The position numbers were made by a program, and so were the translations under genes. Below are positions 45,023 to 54,504 of a DNA stretch of 64,000 nt, piece after piece; the stretch's first letter is position 1; every line of letters begins with the position of its first letter. The DNA comes from Lachnospiraceae bacterium GAM79 (lineage in GTDB: Bacteria; Bacillota; Clostridia; Lachnospirales; Lachnospiraceae), in assembly GCA_020735665.1 (NCBI GenBank), contig CP085928.1:1404501-1468500 (forward strand). Direction: 5' to 3'. The notes beneath the pieces were generated by a model, which did no database searches, had not been told where the DNA came from, and worked only from the letters and a program-made list of their open reading frames with translations.

Positions 45023-45248
45023 AAAAAATAGCCTCCCTTTATTGAATTCTTCTCCCAATTTCATCCGCTGAGAATGCAATATCACTCATATCATATGATA
45101 AACGTGATCATCAATTCTTCTATGTATGAATATGTACCCTCATTTACTGCTCCTTTTGTATACGAATAAAACTCGAAGAGCATATTCATTATATATCACA
45201 TTGTTAATTCGTGCAAGAAATTTGCATACATCATGTGTATGTTGTATG

Positions 45249-45538
45249 TTGAGAATTCAGAATCAGCCGTTAGTTTTGTGAGGGATATGCAGCTATGGGC
45301 TGCCGGCTGGTGTTTGTATCCTATAACAACGCGTTTCTCTTCCTGTGAAGTGCACATGTCTTATCCGCACATACTCCTGTGCAAACTCGCCTGCGGCTCA
45401 GACATGCACCCGTATGTGCTGACAATGTGCACTTCATAACGGAAGCTTCGCTAATGTTGTTATAGGATACAAACACCAGCCAGACAGATCATACCTGCAT
45501 ATCCATTCACTTTTGTACAATAGCTAATTCTGAATATT
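45249..45538 (+). repeat. Family B structured element, copy B2
   Basis: It is close to B1 over its full length. The inner 26-base arms (45305-45330 and 45456-45481) pair perfectly even where they differ from B1: TGGTGTTTG/CAAACACCA replaces TGGTACTTG/CAAGTACCA, two compensatory pair changes. The core has the same helices and the C(TGCG)G tip. It sits upstream of BIG2 paralog 1; 45023-45248 holds that gene's leader and AT-rich sequence. Confidence 0.85.
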
Positions 45539-45554
45539 AAGCTTATATTTTTAT

Positions 45555-45619
45555 ATAATAAAAACGAATACCCATTATAATGTGGCATGAGCATTAAGTC
45601 ATTATAACAGGTATCCGTC
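45555..45619 (-). terminator. Terminator of BIG2 gene 45654-47729
   Basis: On the minus strand ACGGATACC...TTATAATG and CATTATAA...GGTATTCGT form a long imperfect stem, followed by TTTTTATT. Confidence 0.75.
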
Positions 45620-45653
45620 TTATAATTGTAATCTTTTACGATTATCATTTTTT

Positions 45654-47729
45654 TTATTTCGCCACCACATGCGCGGTCACTGTCGCAGACCGTGTAGTAT
45701 CCGTAACTGATATCTGAAGAGTTGCCTGATAGGTTACTCCATTTTTCTCTGCGCTACCGGTTAATGTATAATTGCCAACCGCCAGATAGAGGTATCTGCC
45801 TTTGCCCTGTACAACTCCATTCTCATCCTGCCACTCTCCCATTTCGCTAAGATCTGCAAAATCCGTATTATCCGATACGACAGTCTGCTGATATACAGGA
45901 AGAGCAAACGTAACTTCATTCGTAGCTGCAGCACTTACATAGTAATCACTTGCATAGACTCCTGCTCCGCCTCTTTCATCCTCAATCGAAATATCATAAT
46001 ATCCTTCCGGTACATAGCTGTACATTGCCATTCCATCGCTAATCTCCCCGACCTCTCGTGCATAGCTGATATCACTGTATGAATTATCCTTCCACTGGGA
46101 TTCAAGTCTGCACAAATAAGTATCTATACCGGTATATTTGATCTTATTCCCATCCAGATCGGTAGCTGTAATCTGGAGCAGGACTCCCGGTTTTATAATA
46201 AAGGTCACTGTGCAGTATGTGAAAACATTGACATTCAGACTGTCAGTGATCTTTACCTTCATGGTATATTCACCAGCTTGATCTGTATCAATCGAACAAT
46301 ACTGTACTCCGGTTTTTGACATCACCAAATCCAGACAATCTGCTTTTGACACAACTTCATATTTGTAATTGCCACTTCCACCAATAGGACTTATCTGTGC
46401 TCCATACTTTACTGTATAAGTTCTATTTGGTTTGTTTGGAGTTGGAAAACTCAGGCATCCATATTTTGTAACATCCTGTGCTATGACTGCCCTTTCATCA
46501 TATACTTTCCATACCTTGATATAATGAATCTTATTTCCCAATTCATCTACGACATCAACCTTTGTCTCCCAGATTCCTGTCTCTTTCAAGGTACCATAAA
46601 ACTGCAGATAACCGGATTGGTCTGCGTCATCTACCACCTTATACGAAAGACCGGTTGGAAGATTGCTTACTGTATATACTGCATAGCCCTGTACATCCGG
46701 ATCATAAACTCCTGAAGTATCTGAGGAACTGGTCCCTACCACTGTTCCTTTCTTACGTCGTACTTCCGATCTTATTGTTATCTCTGTCGGCTTTGTCCGA
46801 TATGTCAGTTCTTTTGTACTGTTTAATGTCGGAACAGAAACCTGAACAATATCTCCATTATAAAAAATATCCTGTTTGTCCAGATAAAGCTTATATGTAA
46901 TGTTATCTGTTGTTTCCAGATGATCGATCACACATTTTCTTACAAAGCTTCCGTATCCATATACCTTACTGGATACCGCGAAATCCGATGTCTGTAATAC
47001 TTTTGCTTTATTTAATGTCACCTGAAGCACTGCTTTATTCACAATACTCACGTTCTGGATCACAACCGGTACTTCCGGAACAACCGGAGTCACCGCCGCT
47101 TTCTTCACAGTGATCCTACAGGCTGCTTTCTTACCGGAACCATCCTTTGCTGTCGCTGTGATCGTAACGGTTCCCGCTTTCTTTGCCTTTACGACACCTT
47201 TGCTTGTAACGGTTGCAACCTTGGTATTTGAACTTTTCCAAATGATTCCTTTATTGCTTGGTTTCTTTGGTGAAAGGGTTGTCTTTAAGGTCAGTGATTT
47301 ACCAACATTTAAGTTTGCCTTTGTCTTATTTAACTTCACCTTGGTAACCGGGGTACCGACCGTAACCGTGATCGTACATTTTTTCTTCTTATCTGCTTTG
47401 GAAATAACATAGATCCTGGCGGTTCCTTTTTTCTTCGCTGTGATCTTCCCCTTGGTATTTACAGTCACGATCTTTTTATTGCTTGTTTTAAATGTGACTT
47501 TCTTTGATATCTTACCGGTCGTTGTTACCTTCGTCTTTAATGTAAAAGTTTTGCCCTTTTTCAATGTAAGCTGCTTTGCCGGCAGATTCGTAACCGCTAC
47601 GGTTTTGATCTTACCACTGGCTGCATAGCTCTCTGTCTGTGGGACAGTAAGAATGGATACTGCAACTGCTATTGCTATCACCCATGCCAGAAATCTTCTC
47701 ACAGACAAAATATTTCGTCTTTCTTTCAT
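45654..47729 (-). CDS. Secreted BIG2 surface protein, paralog 2
   Basis: It has 691 residues with a signal peptide (1-36, SYAAS) and two Lys-rich BIG2 domains (about 37-212). Several beta-sandwich regions follow: a domain near 230-330, an Ig-like region near 340-440, a cadherin-like stretch and a C-terminal region near 560-690. GGAGAG precedes the start at 47729. It is 46 bases from paralog 3 and may be co-transcribed. It shares the N-terminal BIG2 block with both neighbours, but the C-terminal half is clearly diverged. Confidence 0.84.
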   Translation of the reverse strand: MKERRNILSVRRFLAWVIAIAVAVSILTVPQTESYAASGKIKTVAVTNLPAKQLTLKKGKTFTLKTKVTTTGKISKKVTFKTSNKKIVTVNTKGKITAKKKGTARIYVISKADKKKKCTITVTVGTPVTKVKLNKTKANLNVGKSLTLKTTLSPKKPSNKGIIWKSSNTKVATVTSKGVVKAKKAGTVTITATAKDGSGKKAACRITVKKAAVTPVVPEVPVVIQNVSIVNKAVLQVTLNKAKVLQTSDFAVSSKVYGYGSFVRKCVIDHLETTDNITYKLYLDKQDIFYNGDIVQVSVPTLNSTKELTYRTKPTEITIRSEVRRKKGTVVGTSSSDTSGVYDPDVQGYAVYTVSNLPTGLSYKVVDDADQSGYLQFYGTLKETGIWETKVDVVDELGNKIHYIKVWKVYDERAVIAQDVTKYGCLSFPTPNKPNRTYTVKYGAQISPIGGSGNYKYEVVSKADCLDLVMSKTGVQYCSIDTDQAGEYTMKVKITDSLNVNVFTYCTVTFIIKPGVLLQITATDLDGNKIKYTGIDTYLCRLESQWKDNSYSDISYAREVGEISDGMAMYSYVPEGYYDISIEDERGGAGVYASDYYVSAAATNEVTFALPVYQQTVVSDNTDFADLSEMGEWQDENGVVQGKGRYLYLAVGNYTLTGSAEKNGVTYQATLQISVTDTTRSATVTAHVVAK

Positions 47730-47775
47730 CTATACTCTCCTTCTGTTGATTCCCTTATCTGTTCTCATCCGAATC

Positions 47776-49836
47776 TTATTCCTTGACATATGCATATGCG
47801 GTCGTATTGCTTCCATTCACCGTCACATCCAGATAAAAATTATAAATTACACCACTTATACTCTTTCGACAGGTTAAATGATGAGTTCCATTTTCCAGAT
47901 AAACGGTTTTGGTCGATCCATAATAACTTCCATCCGAAACATCCTGCCAATTGCCAAAACCGGTTATATTTTTCACTGCATCCGGCACATCCGGGTCCAG
48001 CTCTATAGTAACCTTATATACCGGGAGTGTGACATCAAATGACCAGACCGGATGCACATCATCTGTTCCATATGCCGCTTTCTGAGTCTTCAGATTATAA
48101 ACAGTAGTACCTACTGTTCCACTATAACTGGATACCGCAACATCATAAGTACCAGCTTCCAGATCATCCATTAAAATGACTCCATCCTTACTAACACCAT
48201 TCCATCTGCCGCTTACCTCATCCGTATACTCGGCATATTCATTTTGGTTCTTCATAGTGAATTGAAAACTGGTCAGTGGATCGCCATTTGCATCTTTTAC
48301 TTTACCCTGTAAATAACCGCCTTCTATAATTTTTAGTGTAAGAGTTCCTGTGCTTGTCATAGAAGTGTCTGTCTTATCTGTTGCACGGATACGAAGCTTG
48401 TAGGTTCCGGTTGACAGTTTTGGGGATGATACCTGTATCCCAGCTCCACCGTTGATAAGTGAAGAAACTGCTAATGCAGCGCTGTCACTGCCTTCTTGTA
48501 GAAGCTCATATGTGTAATCACTTGTAGAAGTTCCGTTTCCGCCATATACCGCAAGCTGTGGAAGCGTAGTTCCCCACGCAGTTGTCAGAACCTTTTCTGC
48601 ATCCTTTACAAGCAATTCCGTTCCATCATAAACCAGCCAGATGATAGTCATACTGAATTTGTTACCAAGTTCATCTTCATAGACTAATTTGCTTGTATAT
48701 TTTCCTTTCTTTGTCACATTACCGTTAAATTTAAGTGTACATGTGGCAGCAGCTGTCTTGATCTGATATCTAACCCCTGCCGGCAGTCCGCTGACAGAGC
48801 AATTGGAATAGCCCTTTCCAAGTACCCGGCTCTCATCGACGGAAGCTCCGAGTTTGTATACATATGTTTCTGATTTTTCTATCGTATAAGTTTTCTCCCG
48901 ATAGATACATTCTCTTGACAGATTTAATTTTGGAACTACTACTTTTATATAGGAGTTTTTCTGTAACACCGAATCTCCTGTAAGCTTAATCTTATAAGTA
49001 AGCGAATCCGTTGTTGTTATCTGTCCGATCGTATACTGTTTCAGATAGTCTGCACTTTCATATTTCTTTGCCCATACCTGAAAGTCCGAAGCCGTGAGTG
49101 CTGCCTGCTTTGTTAATGTAATGGTTAACATATCCGGCTGTGCTATATTCAGGCTCTTAACGATCAGTGGTTCTTCCGGTGTCGGGATTGGTATGATCGA
49201 AGCTGCTTTCTTCACTGTAATCTTACAGGTGGCTTTCTTACCGGAGCCGTCCTTTGCTGTTGCTGTGATCTTAACCGTTCCGGCTTTCTTTGCCTTTACA
49301 ACACCTTTGCTCGTAATGGTTGCTATCTTGGTGTTTGAACTTTTCCAAATGATTCCCTTATTGCTTGGTTTCTTCGGTGAAAGGGTTGTCTTTAATGTCA
49401 ATGATTTACCAACATTTAAATTCGCCTTTGTCTTATTCAGTTTCACCTTTGTAACAGGCGTTCCGACTGTTACCTTGATCTTACACGTCTTTTTCTTATC
49501 TGCTTTAGAGTAAATGGTGATCGTAGCGGTTCCTTTTTTCTTCGCCGTGATCTTACCCTTTGCATTAACAGTAGCAACTTTCTTGTTACTGGTCTTATAG
49601 GTAACTGCTTTTGATACCTTTTTACCGGAAACGCTTACTTTCGTTTTCAGAGTAAATGACTTACCCTTTTTGAGTGTAAGCTGTTTTGCCGGCAGGTTTG
49701 TGACTGCCACCGTTTTTACTTTGCCACCGGCTGCATACGATTCCTGTACCGGCACTGTCAGGATCGAGACAGCTACCGCAAATGCCAGAACCAAGGCAAA
49801 AAACCTTTTTATCATTGTTGTTCTTCCGTTTTTCAT
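47776..49836 (-). CDS. Secreted BIG2 surface protein, paralog 3
   Basis: It has 686 residues, with a signal peptide (1-36, SYAAG), two BIG2 domains (about 37-210) and a beta-rich remainder, including a CarboxypepD_reg-like segment (KVKDANGDPLTSFQFTM near 510). GGGAGG lies 5 bases before the start at 49836. Its first BIG2 domain is nearly base-identical to that of paralog 1, while its second is closest to that of paralog 2, a mosaic that suggests gene conversion. Confidence 0.84.
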   Translation of the reverse strand: MKNGRTTMIKRFFALVLAFAVAVSILTVPVQESYAAGGKVKTVAVTNLPAKQLTLKKGKSFTLKTKVSVSGKKVSKAVTYKTSNKKVATVNAKGKITAKKKGTATITIYSKADKKKTCKIKVTVGTPVTKVKLNKTKANLNVGKSLTLKTTLSPKKPSNKGIIWKSSNTKIATITSKGVVKAKKAGTVKITATAKDGSGKKATCKITVKKAASIIPIPTPEEPLIVKSLNIAQPDMLTITLTKQAALTASDFQVWAKKYESADYLKQYTIGQITTTDSLTYKIKLTGDSVLQKNSYIKVVVPKLNLSRECIYREKTYTIEKSETYVYKLGASVDESRVLGKGYSNCSVSGLPAGVRYQIKTAAATCTLKFNGNVTKKGKYTSKLVYEDELGNKFSMTIIWLVYDGTELLVKDAEKVLTTAWGTTLPQLAVYGGNGTSTSDYTYELLQEGSDSAALAVSSLINGGAGIQVSSPKLSTGTYKLRIRATDKTDTSMTSTGTLTLKIIEGGYLQGKVKDANGDPLTSFQFTMKNQNEYAEYTDEVSGRWNGVSKDGVILMDDLEAGTYDVAVSSYSGTVGTTVYNLKTQKAAYGTDDVHPVWSFDVTLPVYKVTIELDPDVPDAVKNITGFGNWQDVSDGSYYGSTKTVYLENGTHHLTCRKSISGVIYNFYLDVTVNGSNTTAYAYVKE

Positions 49837-49999
49837 TCATACCTCCCTGTAAAAAAACTTGTTTTTTATGTAATTCTACGTCTTTTTCTGCTATATAGAC
49901 ATATAGCTTAATTATATCTGACGCCCTACATAAAAACAAGGTAACACATTCTATTTATACAAAATATCCAGTTGTTTTTGTGCAGTTTTTCCATTGTGC

Positions 50000-50210
50000 C
50001 TGTTGGTGGATAATACAAATCAAATCCCCTCTATAAATGATTTGTTGCGGTTCCGATTCGCTGCACATGCCCTATTCGTAAATACTCCTGTGCCAACTCG
50101 CCTACGGCTCAAACAGGCACCCGTATTTACTGGCAATGTGCACCTCATATCGAAATCCTCACAAGGATCATTCTATAGAGGGAATTTGTATTTGAATTAT
50201 TTCTCCAACA
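50000..50210 (+). repeat. Family B structured element, copy B3
   Basis: The arms around TACAAAT...CCCTCTATA (50000-50040) and their complement (50168-50210) enclose a core with GCACAT/ATGTGC, GTAAATAC/GTATTTAC, GTGCC/GGCAC and the tip GC-C(TACG)G-C. The core strand is plus. The flanks GTGCCTGTTGG and CCAACAGGCAC extend the palindrome. Confidence 0.83.
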
Positions 50211-50235
50211 GGCACTATAATCTTTTATATCTTCA

Positions 50236-50443
50236 GACAGGCACTATAACAAGAACCGGATACCCCTTGTAACATGACATCTGCGAGCATTTCGACAGGA
50301 GAAGTAAATTGCCAGTAAATACGGGTGCCTGTTTGAGCCGAAGGCGAGTTGCACAGGAGTATTTACGAATAGGGCATTTACTTCGAATCGAAAGCACAGC
50401 AAGTCATTTACAATGGGGTATCCGGTTCTTATTATAGTGTCGT
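50236..50443 (-). repeat. Family B structured element, copy B4
   Basis: The arms around CACTATAA...AAGAACCGGATACCCC (50236-50266) and their complement (50415-50443) pair with one mismatch in 25. The core reads on the minus strand: GTAAAT/ATTTAC replaces GCACAT/ATGTGC of the other copies with both strands changed, GTAAATAC/GTATTTAC, and the tip GC-C(TTCG)G-C. A one-base deletion in a loop rules out a conserved reading frame. Confidence 0.83.
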
Positions 50444-50448
50444 CAGAT

Positions 50449-50489
50449 GCGCTTTGATGCGAAAGCGCAGCAAGTCATTTATAGAGGGC
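50449..50489 (-). repeat. Family B arm fragment (B5)
   Basis: GCGCTTT-GATGC-GAAAGCGC forms a hairpin, followed by GCAAGTCATTTATAGAGGG. The latter matches, inverted, the left arm of B3 (CCCTCTATAAATGATTTG) and resembles the B4 arm (GCAAGTCATTTACAATGGGG). It is probably a remnant or the outer arm of a nested element. Confidence 0.55.
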
Positions 50490-50524
50490 ATCATATTTAT
50501 GTCATAAACCCAGCAGGTGTATTC

Positions 50525-51250
50525 CTACTTATCCTCGGCTATGGTAATCACCAACTGGGATACGTCATAGCCGGTTTTTCTGGTTACGATGTCTTCTACC
50601 TGTGCCCGTTCGGTATCGGACAGGTTTGCAACAGGAAGTGTAACATCGACGGTATCATCATTTACGGTTACGATGCAGTCAGTGTAGCCTTTGGCTGTCA
50701 GGACGGTTTCTGCATCTGTTTCTTTCTCGATCGTATCGGTAAGTTTTACATAGCTGTTTACTGCTTCATCTTTTGCTGCACTGTCCATCGTTTCATCGTT
50801 GATGATCGCAAGCAATGCTTCTTTGCTTCTTGCGCGGCTCTGCTCCCGGTTCAGTTTTGCAGTCGCAAGATTACTTTTCATAGTCTGAGCACTTGTAAGA
50901 ACAGCTTCTCCGATATCCTCCTCATCACTGTTCAGTTCTACATTTTCTTCAAGAGCTGCCTGTTCCAGATATGTAGTATCGGTATTCTCCGATGCAGCTT
51001 CTCCCACTTCTGTATTGTCAGAAATGCCCATCGTTTCTTTGTCTGCCTGATCTGTAAGTCCATCTTCCGTAACATCCGCTTTATCGCTGTCATAGCTGAT
51101 AACTTCGGCATCCGCATTTGTCTCCTTTGCCTTTTGGCGCAACAGGTCGTCTCTTTTCCCTGCATTGAAATTCAGATAACCTGCAACTCCGATCATAACC
51201 GACAGGGCAAGTATCACCAGACGGTTTTTCTTAAAGATCTTTTTCTTCAT
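50525..51250 (-). CDS. spoIIIAH: Stage III sporulation protein AH
   Basis: It is the mother-cell component that meets SpoIIQ across the intermembrane space and helps form the feeding channel. One N-terminal membrane segment (residues 9-28, LVILALSVMIGVAGYLNF) precedes an acidic linker and a C-terminal YscJ/FliF-like ring-building domain (about 140-241). It has 241 residues and is the last gene of the operon. Confidence 0.95.
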   Translation of the reverse strand: MKKKIFKKNRLVILALSVMIGVAGYLNFNAGKRDDLLRQKAKETNADAEVISYDSDKADVTEDGLTDQADKETMGISDNTEVGEAASENTDTTYLEQAALEENVELNSDEEDIGEAVLTSAQTMKSNLATAKLNREQSRARSKEALLAIINDETMDSAAKDEAVNSYVKLTDTIEKETDAETVLTAKGYTDCIVTVNDDTVDVTLPVANLSDTERAQVEDIVTRKTGYDVSQLVITIAEDK

Positions 51251-51266
51251 CCATATCCTCCATGCT

Positions 51267-51920
51267 TTATTCTTGTTCTAATACAACTATCTTATGCGCC
51301 GGAACATCAAATAATGCCTGAACCGCTTCGGTTATTTTTATCGCAATCGTCGGATCGGAAGCCCCCGTACAACTGACCAGAACTCCCTCAATCTCCGGTT
51401 CCAGTGTTTTGCTTACATAGGGATATTCGCCGCTGTCTGCATTTGTCATAACAGAAGTCTCACTCCTGCTCTTCTGACTGCTGCCATCTGACTCACTATC
51501 GGACTTCGTCACATCCTTCTCTATGATCTTCTCGCCTCCATCTTTTAATGTGATCATGACACTTACCGTTCCGACGCCTTTCACCTGAGACAGTATCCCT
51601 CGCAGCTTCTCCTCCTGAAATGCTATATAATCTTCATAGCCGCTGTTTGCCGATGATTCTTCTCCTGAAATTCCCTGTCCATTGTCTGAGGCATATTCTC
51701 CGTTCTGTTGTTTTCCGGTCACTCCACCGGACGTTTTGTCCTGTTTCGTTCCGGTTAAAGCATCAAGTCCGGAAAATCCGTTTTTCTTATCAGACGGCCA
51801 GAGAATGACCAGCAGACAAATACCTGCAAGCAAAATTCCCATGCACTTTCGAAGTGCCGCATTTTTATCTTTTTTCAGTTCCTGCAGCTTTTGTTTGATG
51901 TTATTCCATATTCCTTCCAT
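51267..51920 (-). CDS. spoIIIAG: Stage III sporulation protein AG
   Basis: It is a channel-ring protein. The membrane segment is around residues 26-42, followed by a low-complexity linker (about 45-88) and a ring-building domain (ILSQVKGVGTVSVMITLKDGGEKII) with the typical insertion (YVSKTLEPEIEGVLVSCTGASDP). It has 217 residues and lies between AF and AH. Confidence 0.95.
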   Translation of the reverse strand: MEGIWNNIKQKLQELKKDKNAALRKCMGILLAGICLLVILWPSDKKNGFSGLDALTGTKQDKTSGGVTGKQQNGEYASDNGQGISGEESSANSGYEDYIAFQEEKLRGILSQVKGVGTVSVMITLKDGGEKIIEKDVTKSDSESDGSSQKSRSETSVMTNADSGEYPYVSKTLEPEIEGVLVSCTGASDPTIAIKITEAVQALFDVPAHKIVVLEQE

Positions 51921-51965
51921 GCTCTCTCACTCCATTATATGTAACATGTCCGCTTTTAGTACATG

Positions 51966-52550
51966 TTATTTTGTCTGATATCCATTTATAAATACTTTGA
52001 TCCTGTCCTCACTGATCTTATACTCTTTTGCGATCTCCTGACGGAGTTTTGCTGCATCCACGATTGTATCTGCCGCAATTCCTGATACGCTCTCTTTTTC
52101 TGTTGTGTCTGCTGCACGATCGAATGATTCCTCTTTCTCTGCTGTTTTTTCACTTACAACATTGTCTTCAACGTCATTCTTTGTATCTAATTCTCCGACC
52201 GTAACATCAACCGCTGTGATCGTGTAATTCTCATCAAAGGTGATCGCCACCTTACTGTCCAGTTGGAATGTATCGCGCAAATGATCTTTGATCATCGTCT
52301 CCATGACATCTGTATAATATGTAACATCACCGTTTCCCGGTGCGCCTGCAACTGATTCATAGTAATAATCAAAGCTTAGAATATCATTTAAGCCACCCGC
52401 ACTTAATACAGGTGTCAGGACAATGATCGCCAGTACAAAACCAACCGCCGTCTGCATGTATTTTCTGTATTTCTCATCGGGCAAAAGGAAAAACACCAGA
52501 GAAGAAAACAATATAAAAAGCACGATATTTTTTATCCAGGCTAACAACAT
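51966..52550 (-). CDS. spoIIIAF: Stage III sporulation protein AF
   Basis: Two N-terminal membrane helices (IVLFILFSSLVFFLLP; YMQTAVGFVLAIIVL) precede a soluble domain of the channel ring type. The start at 52550 has GGAG 6 bases upstream, and the 194 residues fit the family; the longer frame to 52592 is unsupported. Confidence 0.93.
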   Translation of the reverse strand: MLLAWIKNIVLFILFSSLVFFLLPDEKYRKYMQTAVGFVLAIIVLTPVLSAGGLNDILSFDYYYESVAGAPGNGDVTYYTDVMETMIKDHLRDTFQLDSKVAITFDENYTITAVDVTVGELDTKNDVEDNVVSEKTAEKEESFDRAADTTEKESVSGIAADTIVDAAKLRQEIAKEYKISEDRIKVFINGYQTK

Positions 52551-52616
52551 CCAGCACTCCTTTCCACCAATTTCTGAAAAACGGTTATGCATGTACCCGG
52601 ATGGACAACCAACTTT

Positions 52617-53885
52617 TCACCTCGCAAGCAACGTCATGAGTGTGAGGGAGATGATAAATAAAAAGGAAGCACACCAGATGCCACGCAGCATCAGTCCGAT
52701 GGTCTGTGCCATAATGTTAATGCCGTCGGAAAACCGTTTATCTCCCAAAGGCTGCACAAATGCAGATACGATACGAAGAGTCAGATAGATCACTGCGATC
52801 TTGGTAACCGGCAGAAGCACCGCCAGCAATACGACGACTGCACCCGCAATCCCGATCGCATTTTTTAAAACCATCCCCGAACCGAGCAGGATATCCGAAA
52901 CATTCTTAACTGTATTTCCACCCGGCAGCATACCGAAAGCTTTTAAGACGGCATTTCTCTCCAGCTTATCCACTGATGGAACCATCACTCCCTTTATCAC
53001 ATTCATTCCGGTTACGACTGCAAACATGGTTTTCAGGATCCATCCTGCAATATTCCTTAATAACGTAACCGTCCTTGAAAAATGATCCTCGGCATTTAAC
53101 TTATTCACAAGTCCGACCACGCCACTGCATTTGGTAAGCGGAAATACAATCTGAACGATCACCTTCTCGCACAGAAAAATGATCAGCACCGTGATCTGAT
53201 AGGTAAATTCCGCCGTGCCTGCACCATTTGTATAGGAGACAGCCAACGTATAAGCAGGTATAAAGGTGATCATCAGATCCGTAAGATCCGAGACTGCCGA
53301 CACCGCTATATCGGAAACGACCGCAAACATTCCGAGCAGGATGGATACCACCATCAGATAGGTGACGAAGAAGCCGTTTCCACCTACCATCTTTCCAAAC
53401 TTTCCGGACAGGTTCGTGAACACCGAACCAAGAATGACAACGGCAAGAAGCTGAAGGAGCAGGCGGTTATTGCTTTTTATCTCCCCTGTAAGTGTCTGCT
53501 GTATTGTTCCCAGACTGTAGTCAAGAAGCCCCTGAAGGTCTCCGTTTCGGATATAGGATACGACCTCCCGAAAAGAGAGTCCTGCCTGTTCTTCTGTCAA
53601 CATGTCCATTTCGTCAAAAGCGTTTTCATCAAGTCCCAGATCCGTCTCATCAACATCCGATATATCTGTATCCACATCTGCCATTTTCATATCCGATCTT
53701 CGATATCCAGCAAACTCTCCCGGTTCGGTATTTATAAGTTCTGGGACAAACCCGGGTGGTCTTCCATTACCCGATTCCTGCATAGCAAACGTTTTCTGCT
53801 TCTTCCCGGCAAATAACACCACTGCGATTAAGATCAGTCCTGCCACAATGCCTGCTATAATCATTTTCGCTTTTTGTCCTCTCAT
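52617..53885 (-). CDS. spoIIIAE: Stage III sporulation protein AE
   Basis: It is a polytopic membrane protein, 422 residues, with a signal-like N-terminus, an acidic outer segment (about 45-115) and about 8 membrane helices (LLLQLLAVVILGSVFTNLSG onward). Typical blocks are FIPAYTLAVSYTNGA and GVMVPSVDKLERNAVLKAFGMLPGG. It is essential for the channel in B. subtilis. Confidence 0.95.
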   Translation of the reverse strand: MRGQKAKMIIAGIVAGLILIAVVLFAGKKQKTFAMQESGNGRPPGFVPELINTEPGEFAGYRRSDMKMADVDTDISDVDETDLGLDENAFDEMDMLTEEQAGLSFREVVSYIRNGDLQGLLDYSLGTIQQTLTGEIKSNNRLLLQLLAVVILGSVFTNLSGKFGKMVGGNGFFVTYLMVVSILLGMFAVVSDIAVSAVSDLTDLMITFIPAYTLAVSYTNGAGTAEFTYQITVLIIFLCEKVIVQIVFPLTKCSGVVGLVNKLNAEDHFSRTVTLLRNIAGWILKTMFAVVTGMNVIKGVMVPSVDKLERNAVLKAFGMLPGGNTVKNVSDILLGSGMVLKNAIGIAGAVVVLLAVLLPVTKIAVIYLTLRIVSAFVQPLGDKRFSDGINIMAQTIGLMLRGIWCASFLFIISLTLMTLLAR

Positions 53886-53889
53886 AGTT

Positions 53890-54276
53890 CTACCCCATCA
53901 GACGAACAACCATATCGATCACATGGAACAGAATCGGCAAACTCATCACCACCATTGTCACCCGTCCGGCAAGCTCAATATGCGAAGCGATCGCTCCATA
54001 GCCTGCGTCCTTACAGATATTTGTCGCAAATTCACAGATATAGGAAATGCCAAGCATCTTAAGCAGGATTGATATATACTCCATATTGATATTGATGTAC
54101 CCGGTGATGCGGTCGATGGAATCCAGTACATTTCCAAGTCTTCCTATGATAAAGCTGACAATAAATAAACACGCTCCAATACTTAAGAGCGTGCTGTATT
54201 CTGCATTCATTTTCTTTAGTTTTATCGCTACTAAAACGACCAGAACCGATGCCATACATACCGTAACAAGACTCAT
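53890..54276 (-). CDS. spoIIIAD: Stage III sporulation protein AD
   Basis: It is a 128-residue membrane protein with about 4 helices, homologous to SpoIIIAC in its N-terminal half. The typical segment MEYISILLKMLGISYICEFATNICKDAGYGAIASHIELAGR is well conserved. It is 4 bases from AE and 12 from AC. Confidence 0.95.
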   Translation of the reverse strand: MSLVTVCMASVLVVLVAIKLKKMNAEYSTLLSIGACLFIVSFIIGRLGNVLDSIDRITGYININMEYISILLKMLGISYICEFATNICKDAGYGAIASHIELAGRVTMVVMSLPILFHVIDMVVRLMG

Positions 54277-54288
54277 GCCTTTTCTCCC

Positions 54289-54489
54289 CTATCCACCGAT
54301 ATTTACAAGCTTCATAATGTCATTAAAGAATTCTACGATATATGGAATGATCCACGAAAGTACAAGGATAAGTCCCGCCAGATTCAGCAGGAATGCCAGC
54401 TCGTCCTTCCCCGAATGCTTTAATATCTGATTCAACAGTGCTACAAGGATTCCTACCGCACCTATCTTCAATAATAACTGTATCGTCAT
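54289..54489 (-). CDS. spoIIIAC: Stage III sporulation protein AC
   Basis: It is a 66-residue membrane protein with two helices; LLKIGAVGILVALLNQILKHSGKDELAFLLNLAGLILVL is characteristic. It is between AB and AD. Confidence 0.95.
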   Translation of the reverse strand: MTIQLLLKIGAVGILVALLNQILKHSGKDELAFLLNLAGLILVLSWIIPYIVEFFNDIMKLVNIGG

Positions 54490-54504
54490 AAGCTCCTGCC
54501 ACCC

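Noticed and set aside
45233-45439. Plus-strand frame whose C-terminus (LLCKLACGSDMHPYV...) recurs in the B1 element
   Set aside because: The similarity comes from the shared family B core. B4 has a one-base deletion there, and helices covary without keeping a frame.
42149-50489. CRISPR array or insertion sequence as an explanation for the repeats
   Set aside because: Copies are dispersed, carry unique arms rather than spacers, and no transposase or cas gene is present.
50447-51376. 309-residue plus-strand open frame
   Set aside because: It is the antisense shadow of spoIIIAH and spoIIIAG, has a Cys/Phe-rich composition and no ribosome site.
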